Source of the DNA: Onchocerca volvulus | Lineage: Eukaryota; Nematoda; Chromadorea; Rhabditida; Onchocercidae | Reading direction: 5' to 3' | Length of the DNA stretch: 64,000 nucleotides | Assembly (NCBI GenBank): GCA_000499405.2 | Contig: HG738139.1 | Coordinates: 2,646,976-2,710,975 of the forward strand | Part shown: one piece after another, positions 51,801 through 64,000 of the stretch | Numbering within the stretch: the stretch's first letter is position 1 | Layout of the letters: every line of letters begins with the position of its first letter | Program-made: the position numbers and the translations under genes | The notes under the pieces: model-generated | Told to the model about the DNA's origin: nothing | Database searches by the model: none | The model's input: the letters and a program-made list of their open reading frames with translations, nothing else

Positions 51801-54003
51801 TTCAATTTACTCTCTTTCTTTTTTCCCTTTCTATTTTTTATTCCCTGAAGCTTACTCATATGCGATTTTTCTGATTCATTCTTTCTTATTGCAAAATATA
51901 TGGTTAATCATTCTGTACCTCAGCAATACATCCGGAACCAATAGCATCTGCTTCTACTGATACAACAAAATCTTTCCATCGGGAATCACCAAATAAATGA
52001 TCGAGTGCATGTTGCGAAAGATACCATGGACGACATGTTGTTTTTATGTGCAAAACTGACATCTTCATATATAAAATATCGTTCTATTTTCATTTTTTAG
52101 ACGATAATACTATCATAATAAAGCAAATATTAACAATATTTGACTTATTCCAAATACTGAGATATGTGCTAAAATAAAATCTGTTTTCTCCCAGGATATG
52201 AAGTATTAATACAATAACTTACTCTGTCGCAAAAACTTTTCGAAAAGATGTCACGCCGTGTACTTGCCCATTGACCTAATTTGATAAAGGTAGGACCACT
52301 TCGCTGAACGATCCATAACATCCATCTCCACCACAATTCCGCAAAACCGCTCCAAAAATATGCAATTGGAAAAGTAATCAACAATGGAGTGAAGAACAAT
52401 GATAATGATACTGTCCTGAAAAGAATCTTTCTGATGGGAAAGTATTCTCTGAAAGCTGTTCAATTCCATGAAATAAAATAAGTGACAAACTTTTTTCTAT
52501 CAACCACGAAAAAAAAAGTATCTAAGAAAGTATAACATATTACTAGAAAATCCCGAATATCTTGGAAGGCTCCAACTGAAGTAACATCATCGTCATCGCC
52601 ATCATATATGCTTACAAATACTCAGCTTTGTCGAATAACAGTTAATTAAATAGATCTGTATCTTCGAAACAGATTTTCTTAAAGCTCACTAAACTGTGCT
52701 CTCTTAGTACTTAATGAAGCAGATTTTGTTGAAAAATATCTTGTAATCAATCTAATCAAATTTAAAAATATATCGGCTAATGGCAAATAAAAATGTGAAA
52801 TAGTAAAACAAATTGAGGAATAATTATAATCATAATTTAAAAGAAAAAAAAGAAAAGAATAAAGTAATGCCACTAATAATAAGGATAAATAAGGACTACT
52901 TGAATAAAATTCTTTACATGTAATGCCAATCGATTTGATTCTATTAATAAATTTTGACTACTTATGATCAAATAAATGATAATTTTCAATTTTGATTTAT
53001 ACAATTTTGATCTGCTTATTTCTTTTTTATTAAATACGATAAACTAATCGGAAATCACTATAGCAATTCGAACGTTTCAGAAAAGTTGGATATAAATTAT
53101 AAGTTAAATGATAGGGAAAGAAACGCAAATGTAATAGTAAAAATCCTATAAATAATATCCCAATAATAGATAATGAATGATTCATATATCAATATTTCAT
53201 AATAATATATAAATAAAACCTTAGCATTATTTTGATTGCCCGTAGAACTGTCCTATAAAAATATATGACCATACGGATACAAAAATAACTATTATCGTGC
53301 GATGCTGCTTCAATATGCGATGAAGTAATCAACCATGGATTCTCACTGTTTACCATTTTTACCTGTATTTATAAATTTGATAATTTAATTTGTACAATTA
53401 TTGCTACTAACATAGTATTCTATTAACCGCTATGCGATTACTTTCTATGAAGTTATCTTAAATTGAATCCATTATACTTTTACAAAATTTTGTCGAAAAT
53501 CCAATTCATTGCGTAACTCTTGAAACTTTAGATTAATTTTTAATAAGTAATTAATAAATGATTAAAGCGAACTATCAAAAATAATGGATAGAAAGTGAAA
53601 TTAAGGAAAAAATCGATAAAAATAAATTATTAAAATGAAACAATTCGGTCTTTCGGTAGCTAATCTCATTTAAATTTATACCGTTAACATCACGAAAGAT
53701 AAGGCATTGAAAATATCAGAATTATTTAGGTACTGCGACGATATATTCTTTAAGTATATTGAAAGTTCCACTAATCCAACGATTAAGACTTACTATTTGA
53801 TCCTGACAATTGATCCTTCCTATAACCGGTTTAATCAACAAACCACCAAAGAATAATGACATATTACATAATTTTTGCTTTTTTCGTACTGTTCGTATAC
53901 GGAATATATCCTTTCGTAGGCAAAATATCCGAAACTGTTGTTGATATTTGGTTGATGTGACATACTTCACGATTCGCTTTACAACATTCACCGATTCTAA
54001 CAT
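48856..54003 (-). CDS. adck2: ADCK2-like UbiB/ABC1-family atypical kinase
   Basis: Mitochondrial UbiB-family protein; ADCK2 relatives are linked to coenzyme Q and lipid metabolism. The first exon (54003 to about 53736) has an Arg/Lys-rich N-terminus consistent with mitochondrial import. A hydrophobic segment (FFTPLLITFPIAYFW) precedes the family's KxGQ motif in FIKLGQWASTRRD (about 52270). The Gly-rich-loop equivalent is AIGSGCIAEVYKG, and the ATP-site Lys is in DIAIKTAKDG (about 51400). The catalytic loop is VHGDLHPGNILL (about 50540), and the DFG equivalent is VILDTGIAVE (about 50000). The last exon ends LEGLGRSLDP...ARPFLFSMI-stop. About eleven exons, all key kinase residues present. VILDTGI and GRSLDPDLD match ADCK2 rather than COQ8. 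The acceptor TTTCAAG 6 nt before the ATG suggests trans-splicing. Uncertain point: exact N-terminal exon structure. Confidence 0.88.
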
Positions 54004-54576
54004 CCAATTCTTGAAATCTTTTGACAGATTTTTGGAAATTTCAATAAGATAATTCTTTTTTTTATGAAATAGATAACAAGGCTATATTGGACATGTTGAC
54101 TATTAATTCACTGGAAATGTATTGCACTGAACAATTGAATGACGCAATAAAATTTTTGAGCATATCTTCGAACCAGAAAAATATACAAACATTCTTTATT
54201 TAAATTTAATTTATCTTAATTCAATTCATTTTTCACTTACAGCTGCACAACTTGTAAATTACATGATAGAATAACAGAAATATGCACAATAATATTTAAC
54301 AAATTTAATTATCTAGAATCTGAGCTTTTAATCAACTGCATAATAAAAAATAAAAGTGAGAAATATATTCATGGCAGTTAGGAATGATGCATCACTAAAA
54401 GATGAAGCTAGCACTTTATCTTAAACAACTGCATTATACGTAAATAAAACAAAACATAACGAAACAATTTCATAGTCCATTTATCATACAACACTAAGAT
54501 TGAATTGATTAAATACCAAATCTCCCTTAAACTGAATTATTTCTGATAATACAATACATTGAATAGTCGTTAAAAA

Positions 54577-57500
54577 TTACTGAACACATGAATGACCACA
54601 TCCAGTTGGGCATTTTTTATTTGTAGCAAACCATTCTGCATAATGATGAGGATGACCACCATGTGCACATCCACGACACCAACTCCAAATACCATGAACT
54701 GGCAAAGAACTGAAATATGCCACTTTTGGAAGGCAGCCTATAACTTTCAGTCGCATTAACCAAGTCTCTTATCAAGCTTGCACGAAAAGTGGAATTTCGA
54801 TAGTATCAATTTAAATTACATTGTTGAGAAATAAGAAAATTAAGAAATAATACCAAAGGGAACAGTTAAAATCAAATTTCCTACGACACTTCTTGCAATA
54901 CGGTGATGCTGTCACAGACACTGTCTTGCATTTGGTGCACAACAGTTTGATCGAAGTACTCTGAAATATCGTAACCGTAAATTAATGGTTCATTCAGGTA
55001 AGCAAAAAAATATTCTAAAAAAAAATGACAAATCAAAACTTTGATAGGTCAAAATGAGAAATAAATGATGGGAGTTCAACAACTTCTTCCACATTATTGA
55101 TTTAAAAAAATAAATTTTCGATGGAAGGCAAATAAATGGTTCAATTAACAACATTACCAAGCAAACCTTATGAAAGCCTGCTAAAATCTATAATACTCAT
55201 CCATGAAATTCAAACCTACCACTAAAATTATAGCTAATCAAGACTGAAACATAAATTAGACTTTTTCATTCATATAATCTTCACTCTTCAAATTTTTCTA
55301 TTTCTTGCTTTACCCATAAAAGGAACGTATGGAAGAAAGAAAAAATTTTGAAATGCAATTGAATGAAATTATTGATGGAATCCAAAATTACAGTAGCAAT
55401 TAAGCTCTTTCATTTTTTATCATATATAAAAATTGAATAAAAAATAACAAGAAATACCTCGTTGCTTAGACTGTTAACAGCTGCAATCCAACATAATTTA
55501 ATCACTTCTGCGGATGTATTCCATAATTCATAACATTCAAGCATATCTATTGGTATATTTTATCATATCAACATAGTACTCAATTATGGTGAAAAAGATT
55601 TATAAAATGACTTTGACTCAGTTTTATTGGGAGGAAACTATCAAAATTTTCAAACTGTATGGTCAAACAAATGTGAAAATTTTGGATACAATTATATATT
55701 TTTTTTTAATTCCTAACAAATCCCAAAAATAGGAAGAGCAATTATATAGCCATCATTATGCACTTTCATTTTTCTCATATACAATTCAAAATTAACTTCC
55801 AGTGTGCCTAAGTTCATCACCATCAATCGAAACAAGTATCCTGAATTTTTACCGATCAAGAAATTAATAGAAATTTCAACCAAATTGTTTAAATTTCTAT
55901 TAATTTCTTAATAGGTAAAAATTATGTGTAAAGGACATTGTATACATAAAATATTAATCGTAGAAAAATTTCAAAATACGATACTTACTGATATAATCGA
56001 GGAACCATACTTTTTGCGTACCTAAATCGATGAATTCCTTCGATTTCTCTCCTAGAACTAGTAGCACAGATACGCATGTTTGTACATCACCCTATAAAAC
56101 ATTTGTCATAACGATTTTTTTTAAGAAATTGTTTCGCACTTCATATACAACTTATTATAAATATTAACGAAGTGATGCATAACTGCTATTTTATAAAAAT
56201 CATAACTGTTACAAAATATGAAATCTATTTAGTAAATTCAATCCGACCAAAAAGATGAAGCTGACACACCACATAGCTTTAACTACAAATTATATGAATT
56301 CCACCATTGCGAAATATATATTTCTGCTTTAAATACTATAATAATTTACTAGATTTCCAATTCAACAAATTGGAATTGAAGATTTTGTATGCCTTTTTAT
56401 ATAAGTTTATTTATATCTACTTGGATATTATTCGGGATTTATATCAAATTCGTGATAAAATACAACTAAAAACTTACCAAATCAGAGTAAAAATTGAACA
56501 TAGAACATAATAACGGAAGTGGATCCCATAATGGAGGACAGGCAAGTTCAGCTCTGATTCTCAGATTTCCTTAAAAAAAAGAATAACATTAAAATTCCCT
56601 CAAACTTAATTGCTAAATAATGCATTATAGTATCAGATGCATCACTTTTGGCAGTTGTCATTCAATTGCTCATTTTTTCAGTAATTTCGATAGCTAAGTT
56701 CTTTTTCATTTTGATAATTTATTATTTATAATTATATTTATATTGGAAAATCCTGCACTATTATTCACTTCGATTTATAATCGCTTCATAAAACACAAAG
56801 ATTTAATAACCAATATCATAAACTCTCTCATGCTAAATTCGCTATCTAGTAAAGTAATAGCAATATTAGGACAACCGCACACATCATTTTATGATAAACA
56901 GCGATGTAAGCTGCTAAATCTTAATTCAGCCACGAAATGATGTAAGAAATTTTAACGCATTGGATTCTAAATTATGATAGATCTCTCAATGAAAAAAAAA
57001 GCTTGTTCCTATGACTTATAGCTACAATGACTACTTATATCAGCTATTTGTTTCAGGTCCTGCTCAATACGTTAAAATTTTTTCGTTAATTTATAACTGA
57101 GTCATACGCAAAAAAAAAAAAGAAAAAAGAAAAAAAAAAACTACCAATCTGACATCGCTTCAGTTCGTTTGTGTGATTTGGCATTATGTCATCAAGATGC
57201 TCCTCAGAACTTGGAGAGCAACTTGTTTCACCAGCTTCAAACTCTTCATACGGTCGAGGTGTAAAAGCTTCCATTTTCAAATTTGTTGGAGCTTTGAAAT
57301 CACTGCGAAAAAAATATTTATAAGAGAAAATTTCGAATCATTACTTAAATTAGCCCATAACTAAGAAATTTCGTTTCTTTCATGAAATCATTAAATACAT
57401 AAGATTTACTGTGTGTTGATGGAAGCTTTTAACGGAGTTGAAACTGAATAAACTCTTTAGTGTAGCCATTTAATAAAAACTTCGACAAGACGGAAAATTT

Positions 57501-60500
57501 GGAGGAATTTTTCAGAAATTTAATCACTAACTACGGAAGTGTGAAGTCGGAAAGATCGTTATTTAAACCGTCAAGATTCAGTTCATTATCACCGAAAAAA
57601 AAATCTGATGAAGTAGAAATTGTTTGTGGAATTACGCCGGAAAATATAGAATCCGTAACATCTTGACCATCCACATTTCGTACCACTCCGCCAGACGATA
57701 AACTTGAAGGAAAACGAGATCGAACTGCCCCATCGCTCGTACTAGCGCCATTATCTTTAGTTCAATGAAATTTTGGTGAAGTCTAATATTTAAGAATTTC
57801 GCTCATCTGCCATTTTCTCGAAATTCCGAATTTCATGAGTATCAATTAATCTGTTAAAGAATATTCTGGACTCCCAAAAATAAAAAAAAAAAAAAACAGT
57901 TTCAAAAACATCAGTAAAATGCATAAAAAAGTAATACATATCTACTTTATATGGATCACTTCCGAATATGTTATAGCACTTACTTTCTGCATTTTCATGA
58001 CTACCAGAAGAAGTTTCTTCACTTGATGATTTTTCAAAAAATGAGGTAAACTGACAGATAAAACCAACAACACGCCATGTATGAGCAATATCATATTTCT
58101 TTAAATCTTCAGCTATACGACTGTTGTAAAAACACAATGATGAAGCGTTATCACCATACAGTTTGTACCTATATAAATGTACAATATGAGTAACATACAA
58201 CAATAGTGACATTAACTACATAACTGTAAAATTTCAAAGCTCAAAGACAATGGATGTAAAATATACCAAATATATCCATCTGATGATGCAAAATTTTTCA
58301 GATATTTTATTCTTTGCTTAGATAGAATAAATAGACAAAGAAGCTATTTTAATTGACCAAAAAAAATATTAAAAAACGAATTTGTGTAAAGAAAAAAATC
58401 TGACTTTGAAACCTACTAACTTTTTAGCTAAAGTAATAAAGTGCTGCGATGAAACTTGAATATTTGTTTCAGTTGGTTCACAGCAAATCAAATAACTGGG
58501 AATGCTCGATTGGAATGGATCATACTTTCGTCTCCGTCGCACAAATGCTTCACCTTTTAGCGCTTTCTCCTGCTCAATAAGTGATTCGTGTTTCAAATTC
58601 AACTGACTGCTTACTGGAATATTACAGTAAAATTACAAAATAACTGATTGGAAATTTCTGATTAATGCACTTTATTATGTTGCCTCAATTTCTAATTCTT
58701 TGAAATTTTCAAAAACTGAATTATTTGGAATTAAAGAAGTGTTCTTATAGCTATAAGCAAAGAAGTCTAGTAGATCAAATCAAAGATCTCTTTAAGCCAT
58801 AGTCTTTCATACTTCTTTTCATTTCAAATTTCAGAAATTTAAAATGCTATTGAATATAAAGTAAGTTCCATTTATACAAGCAAAAAAATAAAAGACGCTT
58901 GCACATTTCAAACACATAAAGACAGCCATTACCTGCAACAGCTATGGTACCAGTAGGTGATATATCAACTGCGACATCACTCACATGATTCATTGGATGA
59001 TGAGCATTTTCCACGAAATGCATTACCAATAATCCATCTTTGCCAGCCGATAAAAATATTTCTGCATCGTTCTCTTTCCAAGCCAGATCTAAAAAATCAC
59101 ACATATAGATTATTTATTTATAAAATATAAAAAGATACAAGATAGTATAATTAGTGATATGCAGCTTTAAACTTGCCAGAGCATATATCGCGATGTTCGT
59201 CGAAACTAGCAAACGGCAAAAATGGTCTTCGTATATCCCAAACGTGTATGTTTATATCGCTTACCACAGAACAGCTGGCTACCTAAAAGTACTGATAACT
59301 AAATCTGATATTAACAAATTAAAACTATTATCTTTACGAAAAAATTGATCAAATTTTATATAAAACATTAGCGATATCAACAGAAAATATCTTAAATATC
59401 AATAAAAATAACCTGATATTTATGCATTGGCCTCCAATAAACTCGAGAAATAGACGCTGTAGCTTCCACCGAATACATGGCTGAATTTGATTGACTTTCA
59501 GAACGGTCGAACCATTTCCAGATCTTTAATTCTATGAAATATTCTTGAAATATGTTTATCAACATAAATAAATATACTGATTCCAGAATTGATTTTATTT
59601 ATTCGACAAAAATGAGTTATTATTTCTTTAAAAAAAAAAAATCATACCCTTATAAATTTATCTCTGCCAGCAGTAGCAATCAGATTCTGATCATCATAAC
59701 TTGGATTCAGTGCAACACTAGATGGACCATGATGTGCTACAAACTGATATAGTGGTCGATCATTTTTACGCAAATCCCAGAAACGCACAGAACCACCATC
59801 ATCCGCAGCTACAAATATATCGTAGTGGCTAGGATGGATACCGAATTGCATATCACGAATTGGATCACACGAACCGCTGCTGAAAATGAATTAATAATTA
59901 AAATTTGATTTAAAACGGCTTAAATAATGGACTTAAATTTTCTTGAGAACTAAATAAACTATCATCAAAAATACAAAAATATCATTACTAGAAACTAATG
60001 ATAGGACAGCTTACATAAATTTTTTAACCGGTTCCGGTATTCGAAAATCATACTGAATCACCGCTGCATCTTTGGCTCCACTAATCAATGTATTGTGATT
60101 TGCTTGATGAAAGCATACTTTAGTCGCTGAACGAGTATGCGCCTTATAAGTACGGTCTGCAAATATTCATTACTTAGCTATATAAAAAGCATTTAAACTA
60201 TTTTCCATCATAATTATTTTTAAAATTCATTTGTACACTTCCAAATCAACCTCTTTTCATATTATTTCATATATCAAATCAAGGAATAGAAGAGAATATA
60301 ATACGCAAGGCAGCTTTCTCGACATTCCACAAGACCACAGCTCCATTCGTTGATGTTGTAGCTATCATATTATCTAGAAAAAAAAATGACCTCTAAAAAG
60401 TGAATTCCAATATTTATTGTATCTTGGTGCTCCTTAAGATAATAGCTGAGACTTCATGAAACAATTTAAATTTCAAAATTGGAAAATATCGAGAGATTTA

Positions 60501-60990
60501 TAGCAGCTGTCAAAATTAAGCCACAGAAGCTGCACATAATTTAACTTTCGATTTTGCTGTATAATATAAATAACTGAAAAAAAAAAATACTGCTTTTGGC
60601 AAGAAAATGGGTGCTAAAAATAAACCGATCAAATGACTCCATGAAACATGGCTTGCTGAATACAATAAGTTCAATCGTCGACTGCGTACTGAACGAAAGT
60701 CAGCAACGAAATTAAATCCATTTTCTTCGATTGCGAAAATTTTTAATACTGAAACATAATAAATATCTAACATACTTTTCCTAATATTTTACAAAGGCAT
60801 CACAGAAACGATATTTCATCAAATATTCTCCATATGATTAAATGAAAATTAAATGTAAAAAAGAAAACGAACATCCTTTACTGCCAGCGGCTGCTACTCG
60901 TGTGAAACACTTATTTGGAGCAATCGAATCAATTTGCTCTTGTAAATCGATAAAGATACTTTGACGATGATTTTCCTCTCCTGTATACAT
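54577..60990 (-). CDS. wdr24: WDR24, GATOR2 complex subunit
   Basis: WD-repeat protein of the GATOR2 complex, which signals amino-acid sufficiency to TORC1 at the lysosome. N-terminal exons encode the propeller: VLKIFAIEENGFNFVADF, ATTSTNGAVVLWN, HTRSATKVCFH, AADDGGSVRFWDLRK, LIATAGRDKFIR, INIHVWDIRRPFLPFASFDE and FLSAGKDGLL. A low-complexity Ser/Asp-rich middle (about 58050-57100) follows CFYNSRIAEDLKKYDIAHTW, matching the family's conserved helix. Next is DVQTCVSVLLVLGE, and the C-terminus (54960-54577) is a RING-like zinc module: CTKCKTV, YCKKCRRKF, CSLCSLP, WCRGCAHGGH, CPTGCGHSC, then stop. All zinc ligands look present. The start at 60990 is the first ATG after a TTTTTAG acceptor 24 nt upstream, which fits a trans-spliced internal operon gene. 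The upstream neighbour MRE11 ends 537 bp away. Confidence 0.93.
55846..55921. repeat. Imperfect inverted repeat, 31-bp arms (WDR24 intron)
   Basis: Arms 55846-55876 and 55891-55921 pair with three mismatches around a 14-nt spacer. Arm sequence includes AAGAAATTAATAGAAATTT and its complement. Confidence 0.85.
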
Positions 60991-61014
60991 CGGTTTTTTT
61001 GCAATGTAATTCAC

Positions 61015-61016
61015 CT
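61015..61016 (-). promoter_or_regulatory. Likely spliced-leader acceptor of WDR24
   Basis: CTTTTTAG on the minus strand ends 24 nt before the WDR24 ATG, with no ATG between. Confidence 0.55.
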
Positions 61017-61527
61017 AAAAAGTATAGAAGAAAAAGACCATTTCTGACAAGAAAATTGTCCCCAATCTAAAGAATTTCAAATAGCAAAATATAACAAATT
61101 TTTACTTGAATACTACGCAAACATACCTTAACTTTTCATTATAAGTATGGTTATTTCTAACTAATTAACTAATTATACAAGTATTTGATAAACAATTTCC
61201 CACAGTTTCTTATCATTTCTTTCCAAACGTCAGTACCGTTTTCCAGTCATAGTGCAACAATATTTTTCGTGAGCAAAAGAATCTCTCTTACAGTTGCAAC
61301 TTTTCTGTCACAAAGTGTCTCTCCCTTTGACTAAAAAAATATGAAAATTAAAATTTACGTGAATTTATAATGATTTTTTTGACACCACTTGAAATGTATT
61401 GCAATAAGTATATGACGAACGAAAGAGAACTGCAATATTAAAATATTTCCAAATACAAACCAAAAAATTTATTTCCAACATCCATTACATGTACATTGGG
61501 CATTAATTAATACAGAATCATTTCCTA

Positions 61528-64000
61528 TCACTCGGTACTTTTTAATCCTTGAATATTGGCACTTCGGACCTTTTTGATATCGGAATTTATTAATTCCTCG
61601 AACTGCTCCAAAAATTGGTGACTTGGCTGCAAAAGAACAGTAACTGGAAAAACAAATGATCATTTATATATGCAAACAAAAATTTTGATTCGCTTCAGAA
61701 ATGTTAATCTCTCATAAATGCTTATTGCAAAGCCTTTATATTTAACACTGAATAAAAATAATAAATATGGATAATACTTACGATTTTATCGAAGGAAAGA
61801 AAACTGTCGTATGAAACTTTGCAAAGAGCATCAATTAATTTCTTCTTTTTGATTTGCAAATTCTCAATGACCAGCTTATTTTTAACTCGTTTTCCATCTT
61901 CTTGTTCAACTTGAAATTTCACAACATCACTCAGCGTTCCCGTATCGAGTACCATAAGTGTGTCATTACCTTGTGCAGCAAAATGAGTGTTAACCTGGAA
62001 TAGACACGAAATTTCGAGAAAATATTAACAAGAACATTTTCGTATTAAAATTTTCGTAAATATTTCAAATGTTAAAAATTTGGAGTGGATACAGACTTGT
62101 GTAGTGAAATATAATTGTAATTATATTGTGACGTTAAAATCAGTACAATTAAGTCATATTTTCAAACCATTTTTCTAAAAACTTCAACTCGAAATTATTT
62201 AATCATAAAAGAGTGCAGTCTAAATCAAAAACATTGTATTTACAATGAAATCACCGTTTTGACCAATAAACATTTGATGATCATAGAAATTTCCAATATT
62301 TCAGTTGAACAGAAATGTTCTAGAGGCCAATAGTTCTCATTTTGCAATAATCTTTCTAAAAAAAAAAAAATCTTACAATTTCTTCAACCGTTGTAGCTCG
62401 TTCTATATTTGTGGCAACTTTAAAACCATCCTTCCTTTTCTTCCCTTCGTTTTTTGATTTCAGTATTTTAACAGTTATCATATCAGAGGGATTTGCTATT
62501 CGTCTTGAATATGCAGCACCAAACTGTCGACAATTTAATTTCTAAAGTGGTCAAATATTTTACAACAAAAGCATGATAAATTCTTCAACAGACAAGATGA
62601 TTCTTAATATAATCGACGTTTTTAAATCAATGGCGTACTATCCGAAACAACCTACCATAATATTAGCCCATGATTCTGGATAAGTTACTCGAAGGCGCAA
62701 TAACGGAGGATGAGCTTGCCTTGTCGTTTTCATTTTTTCAGCTTCTGCTAACATTTTTTCGACTTCTGCCGCTATCAACTTTTCATCCTTCAAATTTTTC
62801 ATAACATAAAAAACATAAAGGTAGTTAGGAAAAAAAAAAAGAAAAAAACAACAATGAAAACCAAAGAGAATGTCTTTAAATTGTATGTTCGATAAATACA
62901 AACAAAATAAACGAACAGGCATATTTTTTGATCGGCTATTCTTTGAAGCAGTAGAAGGTGGTTTGACAGTAATTGCTAAATCAGCGAAAAGGAACTGACG
63001 AGGTGTTTCCAGGGCCATTTTCTGGGAAAAGAATTTGCGTCCACTAATTGTAATAAGAGCAACATGCTTTGGTTTAGCTTCCTCTGGTGAAAGCGCAGTT
63101 GCCACGGTACTACCTGGCTGTATTATGTAGAAACCTGAAACATAGTGAATCACAATCTGAAAAATAAAGCAAGAAACTTCTACAAGAAGGACAAAAAGTG
63201 TAGTTAAATAATGCATAAAAGCGAAAAATCCTAAAAAACTTTTAAACTTACCATCACCGCAGACATTAATGCCGCTTTCATAATATTGCGGATCTGCAAA
63301 CAATTATCATATTATGTACATTAGTTAATGTAACAGTTTGCAATGACTTATGCACTTGTTTTTCAAAAAGCTAAAAATTCAAGTTTTAAGTTATTCCTGA
63401 ATTCTCGTCAAAACTGCAATCATACTTTAATAAATTTCAATCGCTTTTGTTGTTGCTCCCCAATGATATTTGAAAAACTGATCACATTCAAATAACTTAC
63501 CAATTTTACATTCATGCTCATGTCCCCAAATAACGAGATCAAAAAATGATGGAATAAGATTTTCGGGTAGATGTCCACCAGTTGATCGTTCACGTGTTCG
63601 TACCGGTCGATTTTGATGCAAAACAAGTATATTGAACCATGATTCTGCATCTTCTTTTGGGCGTAGAAATCGAATTTCTTCTTCTAAACAATACTTTAAC
63701 ATTCATAACGAGGTACAAAATGAACTTTACACTTTCAGTAAAAAGAGAAAAATAAATTTTATACTAACAGTAAAAAAGAAATAAAATGAACTTTACACTT
63801 TCAGAACTCAAACAACCATTCACTTATTTTCATGTATGGTTAAAATGATTAGGATAAACCTATTTTTAGAAGAAAGTATCCAATAAATGTCAGTTTGAAA
63901 TTTCAAATCGAACCTCGAAATGCTCTGCACAAGCGATCATCTCGCTGACTACCAATGCCATACAATGCTAATTTCGTCTTTCCTTTTACCAGAAGTATCG
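61528..64000 (-). CDS. mre-11: MRE11 double-strand-break repair nuclease, 5' partial
   Basis: Mn-dependent nuclease of the MRE11-RAD50 complex that detects and trims DNA breaks. The window cuts the 5' end in an exon reading KTKLALYGIGSQRDDRLCRA. Next come EIRFLRPKEDAESWFNILVLHQNR and the phosphoesterase motif PSFFDLVIWGHEHECKI (63427-63702), then FYIIQPGSTVATALSPEEAKPKHVAL of the core and the capping region (LLRLRVTYPESW, YSRRIANPSDMI). The last exons encode VLDTGTLSDVVKFQVEQE and, from 61626 to 61528, a helical SHQFLEQFEELINSDIKKV segment ending at TGA. The protein therefore stops about where the capping/helical region ends in other animals and lacks the long C-terminal tail with GAR and DNA-binding segments. 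The final exon uses a TTCTTTTGCAG acceptor and fits in phase. WDR24 follows 537 bp downstream on the same strand. Confidence 0.93.

Overview
The window is AT-rich nuclear DNA from a nematode, most likely a filarial parasite. The reasons are many small exons with GT...TTTTCAG introns, a nematode cuticle collagen gene, and strong 3' splice sites a few bases upstream of several start codons, which is the signature of spliced-leader trans-splicing. Species cannot be fixed from the sequence alone. There are no bacterial genes, CRISPR arrays, rRNA or tRNA that I can support.

Layout. Positions 120-15310 (+) hold the 3' two thirds of an ABCA-type ABC transporter (22 exons in the window, 1045 residues, 5' end outside). 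Its largest intron (8552-12792) contains a complete same-strand 6-phosphofructokinase gene (9223-11702) with one intron. The acceptor of that host intron reads TTTCAT instead of TTTCAG, exactly where the ABC signature serine is split. After 3.8 kb without a recognisable gene comes a six-exon cuticle collagen (19080-21877, +). From there to the end of the window every gene is on the minus strand: a small four-TM membrane protein (22223-23960), the last two exons of another membrane protein (24251-24797), clathrin heavy chain (27131-39606), a membrane-anchored flavodoxin-like protein (45326-47356), an ADCK2-like UbiB-family kinase (48856-54003), the GATOR2 subunit WDR24 (54577-60990), and MRE11 (61528 to beyond 64000).

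How genes relate. MRE11, WDR24 and ADCK2 are head-to-tail with gaps of only about 540-570 bp, and the two downstream starts have a 3' splice site just before the ATG, so they may be one operon. The other genes are functionally unrelated: glycolysis, lipid transport, cuticle, endocytosis.

Non-coding structure is rich. There are four long hairpins (50, 35, 24 and 31 bp arms), two tandem duplications that copied a 3' splice site together with the first codons of an exon (ABCA and clathrin), a duplicated block in two neighbouring clathrin introns, and a 2-kb cluster of unrelated tandem repeats (42.4-44.1 kb) upstream of clathrin. The observations I find most worth checking are the nested phosphofructokinase with the non-AG acceptor, the 50-bp perfect palindrome, and the flavodoxin-like protein that has lost its FMN phosphate loop.
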